Shown: one piece after another, positions 1 through 8,587 of the stretch
Numbering within the stretch: position 1 is the first letter of the stretch
Layout: the number at the start of each line of letters is the position of its first letter
Source of the DNA: JBBQXH01 sp963710975
GTDB taxonomy: Bacteria > Actinomycetota > Thermoleophilia > Gaiellales > Gaiellaceae
Assembly: GCA_963710975.1 (NCBI GenBank)
Contig: CAVQCG010000002.1
Location: 1 to 64,000, forward strand
Length of the DNA: 64,000 bases
Direction of reading: 5' to 3'
The notes under the pieces: model-generated
The model's input: only the letters and a program-made list of their open reading frames with translations
What the model was told of the DNA's origin: nothing
Database searches by the model: none
Program-made: the position numbers and the translations under genes

Positions 1-893
1 GTTCCGACAACGGTGCCGACGCTGTAGCGGCCCGCTGAGCACCAGGTTGCCGTTGTTGAAGTCGTTCCCGGTCGAGTGAGCGCACCGGCGGGCCGGCCGT
101 CCGGTTCCCTTCCGTGTCATACGCACCGCCGTGACAGGGGCAGCTGAACCCTGCCGGTGTCACGGAGGTCAACGTGACCTTGCCCGAGTCGGTCTCGATG
201 TCCTTCGGCTGGTCGAGGGGACCCGCTTGGCTCAAGGACCGGGCAACCAAGATGGACGCAGCGACTGGAGAGGATGGTGAAGCTCGGAACCTCGTTGACG
301 AATCCGTTCGACCGGATGTACGCCGTCCGAAGGTTGACCTTCTGCTCACCCTGCTCTCGAGTAGAAGGTCGTCACGACGAACTTGCCATCGGGAAAGTTC
401 GTCGATCGGCCCGAGGTCGACCTCCTCGTCGTTCTGGTTGATGAACGACGGGGCGACCGCGAAGCCGACGACCGGAATCGTGACGACGGCGCCGATGCGC
501 GGGCGCCGATTCCGAGGGTCGAGAGCTCGAGGAACTTGTTGCGCGAGTAGCGCTCGTGGTGATCGTCCTCGATCTCCTCCGCCTCACCGCCGGAGTAGAC
601 GCGCGCCGCGTGCCCCGGGGGCCGCTGCCTCTGGTTCCGGGAGCGGCGGAGGCGCCTTCACGCGGGACCTCGCGCGTGGCCTGGCGCACCCAGAGAAAGC
701 CGAGAGATGATCGCGACAAGCGGCCCCGACACCCACGATGATCCAGTTGATGAGCGAGGCCGACGAGGAGGACTGCGACACCAATGGCAAAGAGCCGATC
801 GGAGGAGGATGCTTCGGCGTAGGATCTGGTGCTGATCGCGAGATGCGCCCTCCGGGGGCGCTTCGTGCGTGCCCCGTCTTCCTGCTCTGCCAC
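1..893 (-). pseudogene. qcrA: Rieske iron-sulfur protein of the cytochrome bc complex, frameshifted and cut by the window edge
   Basis: This encodes the Rieske subunit of a menaquinol-cytochrome c reductase, which passes electrons from quinol to cytochrome c1 at the outer face of the membrane. Both [2Fe-2S] boxes are readable on the minus strand: CVHLGCP at 240-260 and CPCHGGAYD at 116-142. Upstream are hydrophobic stretches near 690-790 and around 500, as expected for the multi-helix N-terminus of actinobacterial QcrA. The reading frame changes at least six times between about 760 and the left edge, so no single ORF spans it. The likely GTG start is at 893. The C-terminus lies outside the window. 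It follows the UbiD-family gene on the same strand. The family call is firm; whether the breaks are real or sequencing errors is open. Confidence 0.85.
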
Positions 894-927
894 TACCTCC
901 CCTTCCGTGCACGTACCCCGGCGCACC

Positions 928-2450
928 TTAACTCGGCATATTGAACGCCCGCGACATGAACCCTGTCAACGACGTAACGGATGCCGCAAGTCGGCACGAA
1001 TACGGCCATTTCCCGGAGGGCAGAGGGTGATGCCAGTACTCGTCCCAGCGGCGATCCACGACGTCCCGGATGTCATTCGCTCATGACGATCCGCTCCGGC
1101 CACGGCCTTGCGCCTTCCGACTCCCATTTGTGGGTCGCGTCGATGCCGATCTTCCCCCCGTCGCAATGCATCGCCGCGGCGTGATCGAGCTGGTCGAGCG
1201 GGCCGTCGACCATCGACGATGTCGCGCTTCGGATCGAGGTTCGCGCAGACGTCGAAGAGACCTGCGCGCGGTCCTGGACGTCGACGTCCTCGTCGACGAC
1301 GACGACCGACTTCGACAACTGACTGCCGGCCCCCAGATCCCGTCATGACTCCGCGCGTGGAAGGGTACTGCTTCTTGATCGAGACGATCGACGAGGTTGT
1401 GGAACGCCCCGCGACCGGCAGGTCATAGTCGACGATCTCCGGGAACATCATCCGGAGCAGCGGCAGGAAGATCCGCTCGGTCGCCTTGCCGAGCCAGGCG
1501 TCTTCCGTCGGCGGCAGGCCCACGACGATCGACGGGTAGATCGCATCCCGGCGATCGTGATCGCAGGTGACGTGGAAGCGCGGGAACGGCTCCTGCGGCG
1601 AGTAGTAGCCGGTGTGATCGCCGAACGGTCCCTCGCGCTCCGAGCTCGGCCGGATCGACGTAGCCCTCGAGACGAAGTCGGCGCGGCCGGGACCTCGAGG
1701 TCGACGGTCTTCGCCTTCACGAGCTCGACCGACTCGCCGCGCAGGAAGCCGGCGAACATCCACTCGTCGATTCCTTCGGGAGCGGCGCGGTCGCCGCGTA
1801 GGTCAAGCCGGATCGCCCCCGAACGCGACGGCGACCTCGAGCCGCTCGCCCAGTGCCGCGCGCGAAGTCGGACGCGCCGTTCTTGTGGATCTGCCAGTGC
1901 ATCGCGGTCGTTCGCGCGTCGATGTGCTGCATCCGGTACATGCCGATATTGCGGGCTGCCGGTACGCGGATCCTTCGTGATCACGGCCGGCAGGGTGATG
2001 AAGGGCGCAGGATCTCCCGGCCAGTCGTCATGACCGGAAGCGACGTCGAGGTCCGGCTCCATGACGACCTCCTGGCTCGGCCCGCTGCGAACCGTCTTCG
2101 GCAGCGAATCGGCGAGCCGCTTCAGCTTGCCGAGGCCCTCTGCGCCTTCTCGACCAGGCCCTGCGGCGGCTGCATCTCGAGCACCATGCTCGAGCATCCG
2201 CGCGACGTCCTCGAGCGTGGGCACACCGAACGCGAGGCACATCCGCGCTGTGTCCCGAACCGATTGATCGAGCAAGGGAAAGCGAGCCCCTTTCGGCCGC
2301 TTGAAGAGCAGCGCGGGGCCGCCCGATTTCACCGTTCGATCGGCGATCTCGGTGACCTCGAGATACGGATCGACCTCCGCCTCGACCTCACGAGCTCACC
2401 CTCCCGCTTCAGCAGGGCGATCCAGTCGCGCACATCGTCGAAGGCCACGG
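928..2450 (-). pseudogene. UbiD-family decarboxylase, frameshifted
   Basis: UbiD enzymes are prenylated-FMN-dependent decarboxylases acting on aromatic or unsaturated acids in ubiquinone or menaquinone synthesis. Characteristic segments are found in order but in different frames: GGPALLF near 2300, WPGD..PFITLPAVITKDPRTG near 2000, MYRMQ..DA.TTAMHWQIHK near 1900, EGPFGDHTGYYSPQEPFP near 1600 and LGKATERIFLPLLRMMFPEIVDYDLPV near 1450-1500. Together they cover the usual length of about 490 residues. At least five frame changes separate them. The GTG at 2450 (VAFDDVRDWIALL) is the best start; the exact stop near 928-1030 is uncertain. With an MqnD-type gene at 21.8 kb, a role as the menaquinone decarboxylase (MqnL type) is a reasonable inference, but generic UbiD function cannot be excluded. 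Confidence 0.85.
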
Positions 2451-2501
2451 GCCGAGTCTACCCCGGGCCCATACGGCCACATGAACCTCGGACAGCCGCC
2501 G

Positions 2502-2669
2502 CTATTCGCGGGTGCGGCGGTTGTGCGAGATGAACTTCGCGATCGAGCCGATTGCGACCACCCCGAGAAAGATCAGGCCGACCACGAGCATCGACAGCAC
2601 GATGTCTCTGCCCTCGACGTCAGGCGCCTTCTCCGCTGCGAGCACGACGGTGAGCAGGAGGTCGGTCAT
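2502..2669 (-). CDS. small single-pass membrane protein, unknown function
   Basis: A 55-residue protein starting MTDLLLTVVL. It has one strong hydrophobic segment (about residues 26-47, IVLSMLVVGLIFLGVVAIGS) and ends in a basic tail (FISHNRRTRE), which suggests the C-terminus is cytoplasmic. The ATG at 2669 overlaps the TGA of the upstream 184-residue gene (ATGA), the normal coupling pattern of this operon, and this fixes the start. It lies 3' of hemB, hemL and the 184-aa gene and 5' of the UbiD-family gene. I do not recognise the family; a small accessory membrane subunit is possible but unsupported. Confidence 0.7.
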   Translation of the reverse strand: MTDLLLTVVLAAEKAPDVEGRDIVLSMLVVGLIFLGVVAIGSIAKFISHNRRTRE

Positions 2670-3220
2670 CCGCGGGCCGTATCGTACTCCACGCGGGCCG
2701 CGTGAGCTGCGAGTGCCCATTCGACGCTCTCGGCACCAACCCGATCTGCGGCAAGCGCGACGAGCGGGCCGGCGTCGTCCTCGAGCCGAAGGGCGGCGCG
2801 AGCCGGCTCGAGCGCACCGCCCCCCGCGCCGAGGAGCGCACATGTCGCGGCCCAGACGGCTCCATCGGGGCAGGAGCCGGCGCCGCCCGCAGCGCGAAGC
2901 TGGGTGCAGAGCGAGATCAGCTCGGCGAGATCGGCGACCGGATCGACATCGCCGTGACGCGCGAGACGGACGAGCCCGTGGGCGTAGAGATAGTCACCGA
3001 GGAGGACCGCGGTGTCGCCGCAGTCGGCCGCAAAGAGGCGCGAGCGCCCGTAGTGGAGGAGATAGCCCTCGTAGATCGTCTCGATCGCCAGGCGGTAGCG
3101 CTCGTTCCCGAGTGGTGAGAACACCGCCACTTCCTCCCGCTCGCTTGTCGGTCGGAGCGCCGCCTCCCATAGCGAGCTCTCCGTCGCAGCCTCCGTCCCG
3201 ATCGTGTCCCAGATGCTCAC
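2666..3220 (-). CDS. conserved hypothetical protein downstream of hemL
   Basis: A 184-residue, Ala/Leu-rich, probably all-helical soluble protein. Its centre (YLLHYGRSRLF, then GDTAVLLGDYLYAHGLVRLA at about residues 68-87) resembles the helical pattern of polyprenyl-synthetase-like proteins, but it lacks the DDxxD motifs, so no catalytic role can be assigned. The start is a GTG at 3220 that overlaps the hemL stop (GTGA), so it is translationally coupled to hemL. Its own stop overlaps the start of the small membrane protein downstream. The position suggests a link to haem or isoprenoid quinone metabolism, as inference only. Confidence 0.7.
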   Translation of the reverse strand: MSIWDTIGTEAATESSLWEAALRPTSEREEVAVFSPLGNERYRLAIETIYEGYLLHYGRSRLFAADCGDTAVLLGDYLYAHGLVRLARHGDVDPVADLAELISLCTQLRAAGGAGSCPDGAVWAATCALLGAGGGALEPARAALRLEDDAGPLVALAADRVGAESVEWALAAHAARVEYDTARG

Positions 3221-4503
3221 GCGAAGAAGTCAGCCGCGGCCTGGATGGTGCGGTCGATCTCGGCGTCACCGTGGACGGTCGAGATGAACATCGCCTCGAA
3301 CTGGGACGGCGGCAGATAGATCCCGCGGTCGAGCATGTGACGGAAGAACGCCCCGAACCGCTCCGTGTCGCTCTCGGACGCGTCCGCAAAGTTCGTCACG
3401 GGACCGGGGTGGAAGAACAGCGTCGCCATCGCCCCGACCCGCTGGATGCAGACGGGCTCCCCGGCTGCGGCCTCGCGCAAGCCCGTTTCGAGACGCGCGC
3501 CCTTCTCCTCCAGGAGCGGGTACACGCTGGGGTCGCGAAGCCGGCGAAGAGAGACCAGTGCAGCGGCCGTCGCGACCGGATTCCCCGAGAGCGTGCCCGC
3601 CTGGTAGACGTCACCGCTCGGCGCGAGGCGCTCCATGAGATCGGCACGGCCGCCGAAGGCCGCGAGCGGAAGCCCTCCGCCCACGATCTTCCCGAGGATC
3701 GACAGATCCGGCATGACTCCGAAGCGCTCCTGCGCACCCCCGCGTGCGACCCGGAAGCCGGTCATGACCTCGTCGAACACGAGGAGCGCCCCGCTCGCAT
3801 CGCAAAGGGCGCGGAGTGCCTCGAGGAACCCGGGTTGCGGGGCGACGACGCCCATGTTCCCGGCCACCGGCTCGACGAGCACGGCCGCGAGCCCCTCGCC
3901 GTACCGCTCGACGGCCGCCGCGGCCGCATCGACGTCGTTGAACGGACAGATCACCGTGTCCGCGGTGGCTCCCGTCGAGACTCCCGGAGTCGAGGGGATC
4001 CCGAGTGTCGCAAGCCCCGATCCTGCGCTCGCGAGCAGCGCATCGACGTGACCGTGATAGCAGCCGCTGAATTTCAGGACCCGGTCGCGGTGAGTCGCAC
4101 CGCGGGCAAGGCGGACCGCGCTCATCGACGCCTCGGTGCCCGATGAGACGAGGCGCACCATCTCGACAGACGGCACCGCATCGACGATCTCCTCGGCGAG
4201 CTCGACCTCCCGTGCGGTGGGCGCGCCGTACGTCGTACCCGCAGTCGCCGCCTCCCTGACCGCGGCGACGATCTCCGGATCGGCGTGGCCGAAGAGAAGC
4301 GGCCCCCACGAGAGCACCCAGTCGACATACTGGCCCCCGTCGACGTCCTCGATCGTCGCTCCCTCACCCCGCGCGATGAAGAGCGGCGAGTCCAGGCCGA
4401 CCGATCGCATCGCGCGCACGGGTGAGTTCACCCCGCCCGGGATCAGCGACCGCGCCTGCCGGTAGAGCTCGGAGCTCCGAGTCTCGCGGTCGGTCAGAGC
4501 CAT
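3217..4503 (-). CDS. hemL: glutamate-1-semialdehyde 2,1-aminomutase
   Basis: A 428-residue, full-length PLP enzyme that converts glutamate-1-semialdehyde to 5-aminolevulinate, the C5 route to haem and other tetrapyrroles. Family landmarks are clear: IPGGVNSPVRA near residue 21, SSGTEASMSAVRLAR near 120, the DEVMTGFR block near 244 with the cofactor aspartate, and the Schiff-base lysine K272 in LGKIVGGGLP. The ATG at 4503 lies inside the end of hemB, giving a 10-base overlap, so the two genes are coupled. The long open frame upstream of this start is only the antisense side of hemB and is not coding. Confidence 0.97.
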   Translation of the reverse strand: MALTDRETRSSELYRQARSLIPGGVNSPVRAMRSVGLDSPLFIARGEGATIEDVDGGQYVDWVLSWGPLLFGHADPEIVAAVREAATAGTTYGAPTAREVELAEEIVDAVPSVEMVRLVSSGTEASMSAVRLARGATHRDRVLKFSGCYHGHVDALLASAGSGLATLGIPSTPGVSTGATADTVICPFNDVDAAAAAVERYGEGLAAVLVEPVAGNMGVVAPQPGFLEALRALCDASGALLVFDEVMTGFRVARGGAQERFGVMPDLSILGKIVGGGLPLAAFGGRADLMERLAPSGDVYQAGTLSGNPVATAAALVSLRRLRDPSVYPLLEEKGARLETGLREAAAGEPVCIQRVGAMATLFFHPGPVTNFADASESDTERFGAFFRHMLDRGIYLPPSQFEAMFISTVHGDAEIDRTIQAAADFFA

Positions 4504-5465
4504 GCAGCGGCCTCCTTGGCCCAGTAGGTCACGAGGATGTCCGCCCCCGCACGCTTGATCGAGACGAGACTCTCGAGAACGGCGCGCTGCTCGTCGAGCC
4601 ATCCGTGAGCAGCTGCTGTCTTCAGCATCGCGTACTCGCCGCTCACGCTGTAGGCGGCGATAGGGACGTCGAAGCGTGCCCGGGCCGCGGCGATCACGTC
4701 GAGGTACGGGAGCGCCGGCTTGATCATGATCGCGTCGGCCCCCTCGTCGAGATCGAGGGCGCACTCGCGCATCGCCTCCCGAACGTTCGCCGGATCCATC
4801 TGGTAGCTCCGCCGGTCCCCGAACGCCGGTGCGGAATCCGCGACCTCGCGGAACGGGCCGTAGAAAGCCGATGCGTACTTGGCCGCGTAGGCGACGATCG
4901 GAACTGTCTCGTGGCCCTCCGCGTCGAGAACACCGCGGATCGCACCGACCCGGCCGTCCATCATGTCGCTCGGGGCAACTGCGTCGGCGCCTGCCTCGAC
5001 GTGGGAGAGCGCCGTTCGTGCAATGAGCTCGAGGCTGAGGTCGTTCAGGATCTCCCCGTCGCGAACGAGACCGCAGTGGCCGTGCGACGTGTACTCGCAG
5101 AGGCAGACGTCCGTGACGACCACCATGTCCGGAAGCCGTCGCTTCAACGCTCGGAGTGCCTCCTGCACGATTCCATCTCCGGCGTAGGCCTCGGTGGCGA
5201 TCTCGTCCTTCGTCTCCGGGATCCCGAAGAGCAGGAGCGCGGGCACTCCCAGACCCGCGACCTCGTCGGCCTCGTCGCACAGACGATCGATCGAGCGTCG
5301 CGCGATCCCCGGCAAGCCCTCGAGCGGCTCCTCGACACCCTCGCCCGGACACACGAAGACCGGGTAGACGAAATCGGTCGGATCGAGGCGCGTCTCGCGG
5401 ACGAGCGATCGCAGCGCCTCGGTCCGCCGCAGCCGGCGCATGCGGGTTACGGGGAAAGCTCCCAT
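4494..5465 (-). CDS. hemB: delta-aminolevulinic acid dehydratase (porphobilinogen synthase)
   Basis: A 323-residue enzyme that condenses two 5-aminolevulinate molecules to porphobilinogen, the step after HemL. Both active-site lysines are present: K196 in YAAKYASAFYGPFR and K249 in MIKPALPYLD. The metal site is the cysteine-rich zinc type (C121, C123, C131 in DVCLCEYTSHGHCG) rather than the aspartate-rich magnesium type. The ATG at 5465 gives MGAFPVTRMRR; a second ATG at 5441 (MRRLRRTEALR) is an alternative. The start codon touches the edge of the inverted-repeat element at 5467-5688, so the promoter must lie in or beyond that element. Confidence 0.97.
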   Translation of the reverse strand: MGAFPVTRMRRLRRTEALRSLVRETRLDPTDFVYPVFVCPGEGVEEPLEGLPGIARRSIDRLCDEADEVAGLGVPALLLFGIPETKDEIATEAYAGDGIVQEALRALKRRLPDMVVVTDVCLCEYTSHGHCGLVRDGEILNDLSLELIARTALSHVEAGADAVAPSDMMDGRVGAIRGVLDAEGHETVPIVAYAAKYASAFYGPFREVADSAPAFGDRRSYQMDPANVREAMRECALDLDEGADAIMIKPALPYLDVIAAARARFDVPIAAYSVSGEYAMLKTAAAHGWLDEQRAVLESLVSIKRAGADILVTYWAKEAAAWL

Positions 5466-5466
5466 T

Positions 5467-5688
5467 AGATGGCTGACTCCACGACCTCGTGAGGCCGGGA
5501 GCGCCCGCTCGTGCGTCTGGGCCGCTTCCGCTCTCGTGGGACGGCCACTCCGTGGGAATCCCACGAGAGCGTGCGCTTCGTGACACCGGTGCTTGCCGAG
5601 GCGCCCGGCCTCGCCAGCGCCCCGATGTCACACCCCAGAGCGACGAGCGAACGCTCCGGCGACCGCGATCTCGTGGAATCAGCCATCT
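5467..5688. repeat. nested imperfect inverted-repeat element between divergent genes
   Basis: The outer arms are 5467-5519 and 5636-5688, 53 bases each. By hand alignment they match at 39 of 53 positions as inverted repeats, and the outermost ten bases are identical (TCAGCCATCT when read inward from the right). Inside the left half is a perfect 13-bp hairpin, 5529-5541 with 5559-5571, separated by a 17-nt loop. Short ORFs run through it on both strands, but they only mirror the repeat. It fills most of the 335-bp gap between hemB and the M23-fold gene. The rest of that gap (5689-5800) shows nothing I can name. It may be a miniature mobile element, a structured leader or a regulator binding region. 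Confidence 0.65.
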
Positions 5689-5800
5689 GCTGAATCTTTC
5701 CAGGAAGCGGCGTCCACCCGCGGCCCTAAGGTGATTCGTGCCCTGCGATGCGGCTCCGTTCCGTTTGAAACGCCACAATCCCTCAGCTACCGTGGCCCGG

Positions 5801-6580
5801 ATGGCCCGGCCCCAGGCCACCCCATTTGGCGTGCGCCCGGACGTCCGAGCGCGCACGAGATCGCGGAACCGCTGGCTCCGGCGACTCGTGCTGCTCGCCG
5901 TCGCCCTTGCGTTCGCGATTCCGATACTCGTGCTGGTCTTCGATCCGGCAGACACGGCGGCACCGGTGCCCGTGCCCCCGGCAGAGCGCCTCTTGCCCGC
6001 CGGACCACCGCAGCCCCAGGTGGTTGCGTTCCAGGGGACGTTGCGCATCTTCCTGCCCATCGCCGAGAGCAGGGTGACCGCCGTCGGCTACCAGGCCGTC
6101 GGGGAGGGGGCGCTTGCCCTCGAGCCCGTCGGCACGCAGGCGAACGCCGGCGTATTCACCCGCCTCCTCCGACGGCTCTTCGGCCAGGACAACGGTGGGA
6201 TCCGCTACTACCTTCTCGGCGGCACGGCCGGGCCCGACACCGGCGGTCTCGACGTCGGCGCACCGGCCGGCAACGATGTATACGCTCCCGTCGACGGCTC
6301 GATCATCGCCATCTCGGAGCGCATCCTCGACGGCCAGCCGTTTGGCGTGCGGATCGACATCCAGCCGTCCGGCAGCCCGGGTCTCGTCGTGTCGATGACC
6401 AACCTGACGCCAGACGAGTCACTCACGGTCGGCTCGACCGTGGCGGCCGCGCGAACGAAAGTCGGCAGCGTGGTCGACCTGTCGAAGGTCGAGACCTCGG
6501 CGCTCGCCCGCTACACGCAGGACTCGGGCCAACACGTGCAGATCGAGGTTCGCCCGGCTTCCAACCTGTCCCTGCCGTAG
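5801..6580 (+). CDS. membrane-anchored protein with a degenerate M23 peptidase-like fold
   Basis: A 259-residue protein with a basic N-terminus followed by one membrane segment (LVLLAVALAFAIPILVLVF, about residues 30-50), so the bulk is extracytoplasmic. The C-terminal half has the pattern of the LytM/M23 barrel: LDVGAPAGNDVYAPVDGSI, then a GSTVAA turn and HVQIEV near the end. The metal ligands are not intact. The usual HxxxD histidine is replaced (PDTGGLD) and the second histidine of HxH is Gln (HVQ), so it is probably a non-catalytic cell-wall or scaffold protein. The ATG at 5801 is chosen because it removes a weak N-terminal extension; GTG codons at 5738 and 5792 are alternatives. Only the fold is proposed. 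Confidence 0.65.
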   Translation: MARPQATPFGVRPDVRARTRSRNRWLRRLVLLAVALAFAIPILVLVFDPADTAAPVPVPPAERLLPAGPPQPQVVAFQGTLRIFLPIAESRVTAVGYQAVGEGALALEPVGTQANAGVFTRLLRRLFGQDNGGIRYYLLGGTAGPDTGGLDVGAPAGNDVYAPVDGSIIAISERILDGQPFGVRIDIQPSGSPGLVVSMTNLTPDESLTVGSTVAAARTKVGSVVDLSKVETSALARYTQDSGQHVQIEVRPASNLSLP

Positions 6581-6597
6581 GACGCCCAGGTAGCGCG

Positions 6598-7392
6598 CTG
6601 AGAATCCTGCTCGTCGCCGATGTGTTCGGCGCGCCCGGCCGGCGCGCAGTCGAAGCACGCCTGCCGGCTCTGCGCGACGAGCTGGACATCGACTTCTGCG
6701 TGGTGAACGGGGAGAACGCCGCAGACGGAGTCGGCCTGACGGCGAAGCTCGCAACGCGCCTGCTCGAGAAGGGAGCGGACGTGATCACGACGGGAAATCA
6801 CGTCTGGCGTCACCGGGACCTGATTCCCGTCCTCGAGCGATCCGATCGGGTCCTGCGCCCGGCAAACCTCGGGAGCAAGGGAGTCCCGGGTCAGGGCACG
6901 GCGATCGTCCCCGCTCGAAATGGCGTGGCCGTCGCGGTTGTCAATCTCATGGGCCGTCTGTTCATGACGACCGAGACCCACCCGTTCCTCGTGGCTGAGG
7001 CACTCGTCGACGAGTGCCGTCGCGAGACGCCGATCGTTCTCGTCGACTTCCATGCCGAGGCGACGAGCGAGAAGATCGCGCTCGCTCGCCTGCTCGACGG
7101 TCGAGCTACAGCCGTCATCGGGACCCATACCCATGTTCAGACGAACGATCCGCGCGTTCTCGCGGGCGGAACAGCCGCGCTGACCGACGCGGGCATGACC
7201 GGCCCCCACGACTCCGTCATCGGCGTCCGGGCGGAGCTCGCGATCGAGCGGATGCGCACGGGGATGCCCGTGCGGTTCCACCCGGCGGACGGCGACGTAC
7301 GAATCGAGGGTGCGCTTGTCGAGTGCGGCCTCGACGGCCGCGCTACTCGTTGCGAGACGGTGCGGGTGCCCGTGCAAGAGCAGCCGCACTGA
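6598..7392 (+). CDS. ymdB: YmdB/TIGR00282-type metallophosphoesterase (2',3'-cyclic-nucleotide phosphodiesterase family)
   Basis: About 264 residues covering a whole calcineurin-like phosphoesterase of the YmdB family, binuclear metal enzymes that hydrolyse cyclic nucleotides. Metal-binding motifs are in place: ADVFG at the N-terminus, NGENAA, TTGNHVWRH, VDFHAEATSEK and GTHTHVQTND. The frame has no ATG, GTG or TTG near the N-terminus. The family start corresponds to CTG at 6598 (LRILLVADVFG), 17 bases after the previous stop, so either a CTG start is used or the first base is wrong. The 3' end overlaps the convergent GT87 gene by 50 bp. In other bacteria the gene lies beside rny; here it does not. 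Confidence 0.85.
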   Translation: MRILLVADVFGAPGRRAVEARLPALRDELDIDFCVVNGENAADGVGLTAKLATRLLEKGADVITTGNHVWRHRDLIPVLERSDRVLRPANLGSKGVPGQGTAIVPARNGVAVAVVNLMGRLFMTTETHPFLVAEALVDECRRETPIVLVDFHAEATSEKIALARLLDGRATAVIGTHTHVQTNDPRVLAGGTAALTDAGMTGPHDSVIGVRAELAIERMRTGMPVRFHPADGDVRIEGALVECGLDGRATRCETVRVPVQEQPH

Positions 7393-8587
7393 CGGCGGCG
7401 ACCCCGATCAGCGCGACATTGCGGACGACGAGAAGCCAGACTGGCCCTGGCTCGAGGGCGACAAGATGCCAGTAGAGCCTGGGAAACCAGAGCTGTGTCA
7501 GGACGAGCGCGAGACCCAGCAGCCCTGAGGCGGCGAGTCCTCGCCGTCCTGCGACGAGAGGCACGAGCGGGATGAGCCAGATCATGTACTGCGGCGAGAC
7601 GACCTTCCCGAATGCGACGAAGGCCGCCACCGCTGCGGCCGCGCCGGCCAGCAGCTCCTCACGCCATCCGCGCCGAGTGGCGAACAGGAGCCAGACGCCG
7701 ACGACGGCCAGCACCTGCACGGCGGTGAGGATGGTTGCGAGAGCATCCGGAAGCGAGCCGGTGAGGTTTTGCGAGCCATAGCTCGAAACGACTGTCGGCT
7801 CGTAGATGCCCAGCTGGTGGGCCGCAAGCAGAATCGCCGAACCGAGGCTTTCGATCTGCAGAGGCCTCCCCGTCTGACGCTCGAAGCTCGACCAGAGCCC
7901 GTGCCAGTCCATGATCGCGAACGGCAGCAGGATGAGTGCGAGCACGGCGACGAAGACGGCCGCGGCAATCCCCGTCTCCCGCGCCCCCCGCCGGCGCGCC
8001 AGGTAGACGAGACCTATCGGCAGAAGAACGAGCGGGTAGACCTTCGCGGCGACGGCAACGGCGAGCACCCCGAACGCGAGGCGGTCGCGGCCGGCGACGA
8101 GCGCCGCGACCGCCCCGACCGTCAGCAGCGCGGGCCACACATCGAATCGCGTGAGGATCACCGGGCCGAGTGCGAGCGGTGCCAGGCCGATGAATGCCGC
8201 GGCGCCGTAGAGGCGCTCGGAGGGTGCCCCCACCGATACGAGGGCCGACACGGCCAGAAGGATCGTCCCGATTCCGCAAAGGGCCACCAGCACCTCGAAC
8301 GCCCTCCGGTAGTCGCTGTTCGGTGCGATTGACGGGAGGATGAACATCGGCAGCGCCGCGGGTGGATATTCGAGCGAGAAGTCGCGGTAGGGGACCTCTC
8401 CGTAGTCGACCACGGCATCGCCGTAGCGCTGGTAGAGCGGCGTGTCGATGATCTGGTGGCGATCGAACGGGCCCGTGTGGAGGATCCCGAACGACGCGAG
8501 AAAGAGCAGGATTCCGACAGCGGCGGCGCCGAGCGCCTGCCGCGCGTCAGGCCTGTGCTCCGACCAGCTCGCGGATCTCGCGGTCAC
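7343..8587 (-). CDS. GT87-type membrane glycosyltransferase (DUF2029)
   Basis: A 414-residue integral membrane protein with about ten to eleven hydrophobic segments. It resembles the polyprenol-phosphate-mannose-dependent mannosyltransferases of actinobacteria (GT87). The GT-C signature region is the first extracytoplasmic loop: DTPLYQRYGDAVVDYGEVPYRDFSLEYPPAALP (about residues 48-80), with the acidic residue after the first helix and the EYPP motif typical of the family. FGKVVSPQYMIWLIPLVPL near residue 315 is a second family hallmark. The GTG start at 8587 overlaps the end of the upstream 598-residue gene by 41 bp. Together with gtrA it suggests an operon for lipid-linked sugar transfer to envelope glycans or glycoproteins. 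Confidence 0.8.
   Translation of the reverse strand: MTARSASWSEHRPDARQALGAAAVGILLFLASFGILHTGPFDRHQIIDTPLYQRYGDAVVDYGEVPYRDFSLEYPPAALPMFILPSIAPNSDYRRAFEVLVALCGIGTILLAVSALVSVGAPSERLYGAAAFIGLAPLALGPVILTRFDVWPALLTVGAVAALVAGRDRLAFGVLAVAVAAKVYPLVLLPIGLVYLARRRGARETGIAAAVFVAVLALILLPFAIMDWHGLWSSFERQTGRPLQIESLGSAILLAAHQLGIYEPTVVSSYGSQNLTGSLPDALATILTAVQVLAVVGVWLLFATRRGWREELLAGAAAAVAAFVAFGKVVSPQYMIWLIPLVPLVAGRRGLAASGLLGLALVLTQLWFPRLYWHLVALEPGPVWLLVVRNVALIGVAAVSAAALARAPAPSRNE

Noticed and set aside
1..893. Minus-strand ORF 372-926 as a separate gene
   Set aside because: It covers only the first part of the Rieske gene in frame and then reads out of frame; the Rieske boxes lie further on in other frames.
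2512..4146. 544-residue plus-strand ORF
   Set aside because: Antisense to the 184-aa gene and hemL, Arg-rich composition without domains.
5511..5693. Short ORFs within the inverted-repeat element
   Set aside because: Present on both strands and explained by the repeat symmetry; no RBS or domain.
4504..6060. Upstream extension of the hemL frame to 6060
   Set aside because: The added 518 codons are an out-of-frame, Arg-rich reading of hemB and the repeat. The HemL N-terminus and the overlap with hemB fix the start at 4503.
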